From Neisseriaceae bacterium PsAf (lineage in GTDB: Bacteria; Pseudomonadota; Gammaproteobacteria; Burkholderiales; Neisseriaceae), in the NCBI GenBank assembly GCA_017114885.1, contig WNLJ01000006.1, positions 1 to 64,000 on the forward strand: a DNA stretch of 64,000 nt, in the 5' to 3' direction. How positions within the stretch are numbered: position 1 is the first letter of the stretch; each line of letters begins with the position of its first letter. The notes beneath the pieces were generated by a model. The model was not told the DNA's origin, did not search any database, and saw only the letters and a program-made list of their open reading frames with translations. The translations under genes and the position numbers were made by a program. Positions 48,001 through 53,877 of the stretch are shown here, piece after piece.

Positions 48001-51000
48001 GTCAATGGATTGAATGACGGTGCCAAACTTGGATTACTACTTGGTGCACTACTTGGATTACTCAATGGTGCACTACTTGGATTACTCAACCATGAAAGTG
48101 CAGGATTACTAAACGGCGCACTACTTGGATTCAAGCTCGGATTACTAATCGATGCAGTACTTGGATTACTACTTGGATTCATACTAGATGGATTAGTAGA
48201 CAATGAACTTGGAGGTGAAACGCTAGGCGCTACACTCGGATTACTAAACCAGGATAATAATGGATTAGATAATGGCGCCAAACTAGGATTGCTAAATGGT
48301 GCTAAACTAGGATTACTAAACGGCGCACTAATTGGATTAAAGCTAGGATTACTACTCGGTGCTGATGATGGGTTACTTGCCAATGGTGCTGATGATAGTG
48401 ACCCTAAACCAAACAACGATAAACCAGATAAATAACTAGGTAATCCTGAACTAATCGGTCCTATTATGCTGGATAATGGAAACGTTGATGAACCTGTTAA
48501 TGGATTAGATATTAACAACGAGGATACTGACAATCCAAAAGATATCAACGATGGAATTGTAGAGAACGGAAGCACCAAAGATGAAGACACCAGCCAACTA
48601 ACATTGAGCACAGCTAAACTAGAAGAGATATTACCTAAAGATCCTGTCACTGATGAACTAGCCCAACTAGAAGCTAAAGGAACTAACGCACTCAAAGACA
48701 ATGGGAACACTGACAAAGATGGTAATAATGACAAAGAAACAGAATTGCTCAATGATGAGGATAAGTACGATGCTGAACCACCGCTCAAAAGAGATATGGT
48801 TATGACATTTCCTACTGATGAAGAAAGACCAGTCACTGCTGAAGATACTCCAAAAATAGAAGTTGGTACCGAACTTGAAATAACAGGAGCCAAACTAATA
48901 CCAGAACCCGCAACAGTAAATGGGATACTTAATAACGCAGTTGGAATACTTAAAACCCCAGAAGAGAATGAAAACAATCCAGTTGACGCCGCCAACGCTG
49001 GAGAAGCAACCATTACTGAAGATGATATACCCCCTGACATCGTTAAAGCAAATGGTAAAAACGATGATGCACCTATACTAAATAACCCTGTCAAACCAGA
49101 AGATAACAATCCTCCAACGAAACCAGAAATAGCAGACGGACCAAGTGATGCACCCAAAGCTGTTCCAATAACCTCTGCTAGAAGAGTACCTATATACAAT
49201 ATATCTCCTACGAAACTTCCTGATACAGCCACATATGATGCAATCGCACCAGAAGTAGGCACAGTAATCGACGAACTAGACCCTGCCAATGGTATACCCG
49301 GAAACACTAACATAGAAGTTGTTATGCTAGTCATTAAAGATGCTGAAGGAGCAATACTGACAGAGCCATTAGAAAGCGGATTTAAAGATGAGGGAATAGA
49401 TGAAATAGAAGAAATCCCCCCTAAAATAGTCTCAGCAGAATACACACTCGCAGCCCATGCTGATGGGAATGCTGCAGGGAAAGATGCACTGCTAACCAAA
49501 AATATAGGCCAAAAGAAACCTGAAGTCGACACAATAGGAATAGTTACTATAAAGAAATTAGACCCATAAGTAGATAGATAATAAACACCTAAAAAACCTG
49601 CAATAGCTGCTCCCATCAATAAACTTCCTGGAATCGAACCAGCATACGTTAGCCATGCAGATACCGGGAAAGAGGTGGACAACAAACTCGCTCCACTACT
49701 AGCGATCGATGTACCTGGCACCGATGAAGCCACAAATGGGAAACCTGATAGTGAGACAGCCAATGAAGAAGGTACAAATGTCAATGAAGAGGTTACGCCA
49801 GAAGAAACAGATGAAATACCAAATAAACCTCCCGCTGAACTAACTGTTCCACTGGATAGTGAATTTAAAAAGCTACCACTGGATAATACGCCAGTTAATA
49901 CATTAAAAGAAGTCAATGATACTAAAGAGGAGCTTGATGAACTTCCTAAAGAGGATTCCAGTATAGTACTCAATGGAAAAATCGAAGCACTAGCAATAGT
50001 AGAAGATAAGCCTGAAGTGGATGATAAACTAAACCCTAAACCCAATACGGAACTGATACCTGCCAAAACATAATTACTAGAAGAACTTAAACCTAACGGC
50101 ACCGAGGACACACCAGGCACTGAACTTAAAACCAAAGATGCAGGCACTGAACTTAAACCAAATATCGAAGTAGCACTTGTCAAAAAGGATGAAAACACTG
50201 ATAGCGATGGGCTTATAGAACTTAATAAAACCAAACTAAAAGGTACACTACCAATACTTGTTAACGACAATGCTGACGGTAACAAAAAGGCTGATACAAT
50301 AAAAGAAGGAATGGAAGATAAATATCCTAATGCTGCAGAACTTGATAACACAGTGCTTGCAGTAGAACTACCTATAAATCCTATCAGTGATGGCAACACA
50401 CTAGACAACGTACCTAAACTACTAGGAGCCAGTATAGAAAAACTGATACTAGTCACTGGGTTACTAGAAACCAAAGGCAGTAGCGATAATTCCAGTGGTA
50501 ACAGAGACAAACCAGAAGAAACTGGAGCACTAACACTAGATACTGCAATAGTCATTGAAGACGATGCAGGAAGTAAAAATGAACTAGAGGTCAAAGCAGA
50601 CATGGAATACCCACCACCCAGCATAATGGCAAAAATCCATACTACTCCCCCAATGGCCATATAATCAAAATACCAAATCCAAGGCAACGATGAAAAACCT
50701 AGTGATAACCCTCCTGCAATTGGAAACCATGCAGAAGCAATAATAAGTGCTGTTGAACCTATGATCCCAAGTCCAGTCGCAAACCATCCAGATAAAGATA
50801 ACGGAATGCCTGAAGATAAAAGAGGTACGCTTGAAACCGATAAAGAAGGACCTACTGGCCCAAATATAGGCGCTGAAGATAAAGAAGGGACAGACCCTGA
50901 TAAAAAGGGACCGGATAAAATAGCTGATAGACTACCCAAGAAAGTAGAAACACCCCCACCCCAAATAGAAGGTATTGTCCAAAGAGCTGGAAGACCTGAT

Positions 51001-53450
51001 AATGATATCGCAGGAACTACGATAAATCCACCTGATATAGCACCAAATACAAATATAAAAGATCCTATAAATGGATACAATGCCGATGTAATATTAGTTG
51101 CTATACTTGCTCCCGCAGAAACACCAAATGAAGAAGAAAGAAACGACCCAGTATAAGAAGAAGCCAAACTAGCAATTTGCCCTAATGCCGATGACAGCAG
51201 CATTGGAACACCACCAAAACTTAACCCAGATAATAATGTTGGTAATGAAATAACTCCTAAAAATGAAACTGGCAAACTGGAAGAAATAAACAGTGGTATA
51301 GAACTAATACCTACAGGAAGAGAACTAATAGACATTAAAGGAACTGTCAATGAGGAACCTGAACTTAATCCGACAGCAGAAAAACCTAAAGTCCCCAACA
51401 ATAAACCTGAATTGATCGAAGACGAAGCACTAAATAGTAATGAAGGAGTCAATGACGGCACAATAGAAGAGGGAATTGAACTCAACAAAGCAAATGTCAA
51501 AGAAGTAGTTACAGCACCTGAATAAATTGATGGCATCAAACTTCCACTCAAAGAAGTACTAATAAACGGAAGTAATAACGAAGCAGTAGGCAATCCACTT
51601 AAACTTGAAGATAAACTAAGTGGTGGAGCTGACACACCACCACCAACAGAAGACAAAAACGGGATCAAAGAAGGCGCACTGAAACCTAAAGACTTCAATG
51701 ACAAGCCAGACAACATTGATGGCAATCCAGATAATGCACCGGGTAATGAAAGAGGCAATGAACTTAAACCCGGTAAAGATGAGCTAGACCACAATGGCCC
51801 CCAAATCGGCAATGTTGCCAATGAGACTAAACTAGATAACGATGACCCCACAGGACCAGAGGAGGAAATCACAAAAGGAGCTGCTAACGATGTTAAAAAT
51901 GGTAACAGTGGAGTCGATGACGAACTCAATGACGAATACAAAGGTCCTGAAGTAATCGATTGTGATGGGTCCATCGATAAACTAAATGGTGGCACCGAAG
52001 ATAATGATGATATCGGCAAAAATGATGGTGCCGATAAAGAAGTACTTAAAGGCGCACTCAAACTTGCTAACGATTGTCCTGATGAAATTGAAGGTAACAA
52101 ACTAGGTGCTAATGAAGAAGATGCCAATGGCGATAACAATAAATATAACGGTACAGATAGTGAATACCAGCCTAATGATGACAATTGCCTAGATGGATCC
52201 ATTGAAAAACTAAATGGTGGTATTGAAGATAAAGGCGCTGAAGATAATGTCAAAGGTGCCGACGATAAACTCAAACCTGAAGTGGTCAAAGATTGCAAAC
52301 TAGAACCTAATGAAAAACCAGGCAAAGCACTTGGTATCGAAGAACTAGAAAGTGCCGGCAACAAAGAACTCAACAACGGTAAACCCACTGAAGAAGAACT
52401 TGGTGATAATGAGGATGGTCCTAATATAGACAACGACGATGACGGCACACTTGATGGTGCTGATGATAATGAATATAAAGGAACCATAGAACTATTTAAT
52501 GGTGTTACCGATAAACTATATGGCAACAATGAAGGCGCTACCAATGACGAATTAAAAGGTAATAATGCACTTGTTAACATATAAGAAGGTAATATCAATG
52601 AAGGTCCACTAATTGACAATGAGCTCGAAAAAGGCATCGATGGAATCGATGATGAAGTCAAAAGTGGTGCTAATGAGGACATCAAAGATGCACCTGATAA
52701 TGACAAAGGGACCGTAGACGGTGCAGCCGATGAACTAAACAAAGGCTGAGATGATGAAGTTAATGGTGCTAATACCCAATTTGAAGGACCAGAAGATGGT
52801 TGCGATGGATTCGAAAAACCAGAAGTCGAAGAAGTCACAAATGGGGAAATTGAAGATAATAATGGCTCAACTGACAACGAAGAACTTAAATTAAAAGGAG
52901 CCAGCGAAGATAATAATGGTGCTGATAATGGTGCTAAAGAAGCATTAGAAGACATCACAGATGGCACTGTTAAAGGCAACATCGATAATGCAGTAGAAGG
53001 TGCTAATGAAGCAGTTGAAGGACCTAAACTCAAAGGACCTACCAAAGACAGAGGAATTAAAGCCGATACAGGTGCCGCTACACGATCTGCTGGATTATAG
53101 GTAAAATTAGTTTCTCTTTTACTTATCCCATTTATTTCAGTTGGATACTCAATCTTAGGTTCATATTTAGTATCATTGTTTATGCCCAAAACTAAATCAG
53201 TCGCTGCCAATAGTAAATTTAAATACAAAGGATAGTAAACTTTCTGGCAAGTTTCTTCATCTTCTACGCAAGTCAATTCCTCACTTGTTTCTAGCTCTGG
53301 TACAACTTGTGGTACATACACCGGCTTTTCTTCCATTACAGGTTCTTCTGAATGTGCTACCTGATACTTTACACTATCAGCATACGCTAATGAGGCCGCA
53401 CCAAATAACGAAACCAATGACAAAACCAATTGTTTTTGTTTAGTTTTCAT
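45033..53450 (-). CDS. Giant SGNH/GDSL-esterase autotransporter with charge-free Ser/Pro-rich spacer
   Basis: The 2,805-residue product has a signal peptide (cleavage after AYA near residue 24), a charged segment with one cysteine pair (about 25-123), a Ser/Pro/Leu-rich spacer with about eleven charged residues in some 1,970 (124-2093), an SGNH/GDSL esterase domain and a C-terminal beta-barrel (about 2515-2805, ending IGIRSKF). The esterase residues are all visible: Ser in VTFGDSLSDTG near 2130, Gly in GTNYAVSGA, Asn in LWGGGNDM near 2230 and Asp/His in DWHHPSP near 2463. The barrel-plus-esterase plan resembles EstA-type autotransporters, which carry lipid or ester hydrolysis at the surface. 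The spacer is the novelty; its end is a 24-bp repeat array. AAGGGTGAAG precedes the ATG. A 934-residue paralogue follows upstream on the same strand. Confidence 0.9.
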   Translation of the reverse strand: MKTKQKQLVLSLVSLFGAASLAYADSVKYQVAHSEEPVMEEKPVYVPQVVPELETSEELTCVEDEETCQKVYYPLYLNLLLAATDLVLGINNDTKYEPKIEYPTEINGISKRETNFTYNPADRVAAPVSALIPLSLVGPLSLGPSTASLAPSTALSMLPLTVPSVMSSNASLAPLSAPLLSSLAPFNLSSSLSVEPLLSSISPFVTSSTSGFSNPSQPSSGPSNWVLAPLTSSSQPLFSSSAAPSTVPLSLSGASLMSSLAPLLTSSSIPSMPFSSSLSISGPSLILPSYMLTSALLPFNSSLVAPSLLPYSLSVTPLNSSMVPLYSLSSAPSSVPSSSLSILGPSSLSPSSSSVGLPLLSSLLPALSSSSIPSALPGFSLGSSLQSLTTSGLSLSSAPLTLSSAPLSSIPPFSFSMDPSRQLSSLGWYSLSVPLYLLLSPLASSSLAPSLLPSISSGQSLASLSAPLSTSLSAPSFLPISSLSSVPPFSLSMDPSQSITSGPLYSSLSSSSTPLLPFLTSLAAPFVISSSGPVGSSLSSLVSLATLPIWGPLWSSSSLPGLSSLPLSLPGALSGLPSMLSGLSLKSLGFSAPSLIPFLSSVGGGVSAPPLSLSSSLSGLPTASLLLPFISTSLSGSLMPSIYSGAVTTSLTFALLSSIPSSIVPSLTPSLLFSASSSINSGLLLGTLGFSAVGLSSGSSLTVPLMSISSLPVGISSIPLFISSSLPVSFLGVISLPTLLSGLSFGGVPMLLSSALGQIASLASSYTGSFLSSSFGVSAGASIATNITSALYPFIGSFIFVFGAISGGFIVVPAISLSGLPALWTIPSIWGGGVSTFLGSLSAILSGPFLSGSVPSLSSAPIFGPVGPSLSVSSVPLLSSGIPLSLSGWFATGLGIIGSTALIIASAWFPIAGGLSLGFSSLPWIWYFDYMAIGGVVWIFAIMLGGGYSMSALTSSSFLLPASSSMTIAVSSVSAPVSSGLSLLPLELSLLPLVSSNPVTSISFSILAPSSLGTLSSVLPSLIGFIGSSTASTVLSSSAALGYLSSIPSFIVSAFLLPSALSLTSIGSVPFSLVLLSSISPSLSVFSSFLTSATSIFGLSSVPASLVLSSVPGVSSVPLGLSSSSNYVLAGISSVLGLGFSLSSTSGLSSTIASASIFPLSTILESSLGSSSSSSLVSLTSFNVLTGVLSSGSFLNSLSSGTVSSAGGLFGISSVSSGVTSSLTFVPSSLAVSLSGFPFVASSVPGTSIASSGASLLSTSFPVSAWLTYAGSIPGSLLMGAAIAGFLGVYYLSTYGSNFFIVTIPIVSTSGFFWPIFLVSSASFPAAFPSAWAASVYSAETILGGISSISSIPSSLNPLSNGSVSIAPSASLMTSITTSMLVFPGIPLAGSSSSITVPTSGAIASYVAVSGSFVGDILYIGTLLAEVIGTALGASLGPSAISGFVGGLLSSGLTGLFSIGASSFLPFALTMSGGISSSVMVASPALAASTGLFSFSSGVLSIPTALLSIPFTVAGSGISLAPVISSSVPTSIFGVSSAVTGLSSSVGNVITISLLSGGSASYLSSSLSNSVSLSLLPSLSVFPLSLSALVPLASSWASSSVTGSLGNISSSLAVLNVSWLVSSSLVLPFSTIPSLISFGLSVSSLLISNPLTGSSTFPLSSIIGPISSGLPSYLSGLSLFGLGSLSSAPLASNPSSAPSSNPSFNPISAPFSNPSLAPFSNPSLAPLSNPLLSWFSNPSVAPSVSPPSSLSTNPSSMNPSSNPSTASISNPSLNPSSAPFSNPALSWLSNPSSAPLSNPSSAPSSNPSLAPSFNPLTSGSVNPSLMTPSTNPSTASISNPSLNPSSAPLSNPSMAPLSNPSSMPLSNPLSAPLSNPSIAPISNPSSGAPSTWSLPSSNPSSASISNPSINPSSAPSSNPSSAPLSNPSLAPLSNPSSAPISNPSLAPFSNPLISSLTNPSSQLPSSNPLASSSNPSLNPISAPLSNPLLSSSSNPSSAPLSNPLLSLFSNPSLAPISNPISSSSNPLSLPSSGPLSISSNPLSSSISNPVSLSSNPSSSALPSSLSNPSSWAAMSSNLPSLPSAIVAGPAMSSKFSGIGNKKANRASYYIPGYDFTESKKDFEFRNVVTFGDSLSDTGSAGRGGIYMADGNPFSFYNSYLSIYLTGKFNAPRSQNGTNYAVSGALVKWASNPLQLLGDPLALMRSKMSQQIEYYLSDNGEVANPNDVFVLWGGGNDMTGDMMQAAMPWNWSKVLTSDGGYLDEKPTVLGGYAQLLADKGAENIFMLGLPDPGLAPFSGAAIVGSTLGSMGMFMDGTPLEKLNPGNWVLGAMDAYLRNNDNLVGSPVGNADEYMIDNYARMYNHFLPFIPTELWRWAIVIPSQLQRNLVIRWNRDLQNRLMDVNGNVVYADIYRLYEEVQNDPYAYGFTNILVAQCTLGKESTICDAGDDYYHGDDGQVYMYTDWHHPSPQMNQIIAGYLLSVFNAPGYVAGLSRVAEMNENVRSNFMKSEMKYMRFDERQVGEFTTFASVLAGLDKNSRSLNPRNLSTQGIGAGFAYRAAEGLDIGASLALTYGDKHPSNQLKYKDSSQALTAFIQYKDPNGFWANGQVYTGWEQMDDIKRSMQFLKHVRTEKGDTKGTMSGFGASMGYDFLLSELGCGECSTTWYATPYIEGSVTKFKVKGYQEEGNSSTAMEFNEQKRTNKLGTLGVQITSRSPKLNTNLDLAYTKNFDYEEFEAEGRLKNFAKDFHRSGKGISKERKGWVSITPSVEYKINDQVSAYGNVNYNYGNSKFTQLNGAIGIRSKF
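45082..46409 (-). repeat. 1,328-bp identical tract, copy 1 (with 53927-55254)
   Basis: As far as can be compared by eye, this stretch is identical to 53927-55254 (constant offset 8,845). It covers the end of the esterase domain, including the Asp/His pair, and nearly the whole beta-barrel. Flanks differ: three mismatches lie in the 50 bases on the 3' side, and the 5' side diverges at once. Confidence 0.9.
47171..53081 (-). other. Low-complexity, charge-poor coding spacer (about 1,970 codons)
   Basis: This segment encodes residues about 124-2093 of the giant autotransporter. Serine is about a third of residues in many stretches, with Leu, Pro, Ile, Val, Ala, Gly and Phe making up most of the rest. 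By eye there are about eleven charged residues and no histidine. The coding strand is pyrimidine-rich as a result. The two most hydrophobic patches lie at about 50590-50790 and 49440-49640. One unit containing SMDPS, at 51963-52000, recurs at 52190-52229, so part grew by local duplication. Confidence 0.85.
47240..48390 (-). repeat. Asn-Pro-Ser repeat array, 24-bp unit
   Basis: Residues about 1687-2070 of the giant autotransporter are built from an eight-residue unit of the form S-N-P-S-x-A-P-x, coded by AGT AAT CCA AGT and similar codons. About forty or more imperfect copies are present, some lengthened to 11-12 residues (SNPSLNPSSAP). The array lies directly before the esterase domain. Tandem units of this length can change number by slippage or recombination. 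Confidence 0.88.
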
Positions 53451-53877
53451 ATATCTTCACCCTTAAATTAAATATTACAATGTAAAAATGTGAGAATTTA
53501 CTCAACAGTTAACCTTTTTATAACTTATTTATAACTTATTCCTGTTTAAAATAAGTCGCAGTGGTAAATTCCAGTTATATAAAAATTTTAAAAATTTAAC
53601 CGTAGCACACAAAGCAACTCAAAAATATCCTTCCTATAGCTATATAGGCTAGTCTATTTAAGTCTCGTTGCTTCATATAGCAATACCCGAGTATTCTACT
53701 ATAGTGGAAAAAAAAATTCTACCGCTTGGTAAAATATTATGGTTAACTTTGTTAGTAAATATTCTAATTTTAAGTATTCTTGAAATAATTTGTTGCTTAA
53801 ATAATACATAACTTCCGTATTTAATTAACAAAAAAAACAGCTCCCGCGGGAGCTGTTTGTGTTTTATAGGTTACTGA
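53451..53877. other. Intergenic region between the two autotransporter genes
   Basis: The left end is the leader and presumed promoter region of the giant gene; the right end holds the terminator of the paralogue. In between, a small imperfect hairpin CCTATA-GCTA-TATAGG (about 53635-53650) is flanked by AAGCAAC and GTTGCTT, which are complementary and some 60 bases apart. No gene is seen. Confidence 0.5.
53835..53858 (-). terminator. Rho-independent terminator of the second autotransporter gene
   Basis: A perfect 24-base palindrome (AAACAGCTCCCG and its complement) lies about 20 bases after the stop codon, followed by a T-run on the minus strand. It matches the terminator at 44986-45009. Confidence 0.9.

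Noticed and set aside
47240-48390. CRISPR-like array
   Set aside because: The 24-bp units are contiguous, imperfect and in frame within a coding sequence; there are no unique spacers of constant length and no cas genes.
47152-48435. 427-codon plus-strand frame coding for GLLNGA-type repeats
   Set aside because: It is antisense to the Asn-Pro-Ser repeat of the giant autotransporter and is open only because the sense repeat lacks Tyr, His and Gln codons. It has no family match or credible start signals.
48466-49569. 367-codon acidic plus-strand frame (and similar ones at 49675-50073, 50311-50664, 50761-51156, 52282-52584)
   Set aside because: All lie in the same antisense frame, interrupted by stops, within the uninterrupted minus-strand gene. 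The short paralogue shows the same Ser/Pro-rich composition in the sense direction, so the minus strand is the coding one.
47171-53081. Idea that the spacer is an inverted segment of an acidic passenger
   Set aside because: The short paralogue has a spacer of similar composition in the same orientation, and no inverted-repeat borders were seen at either end.
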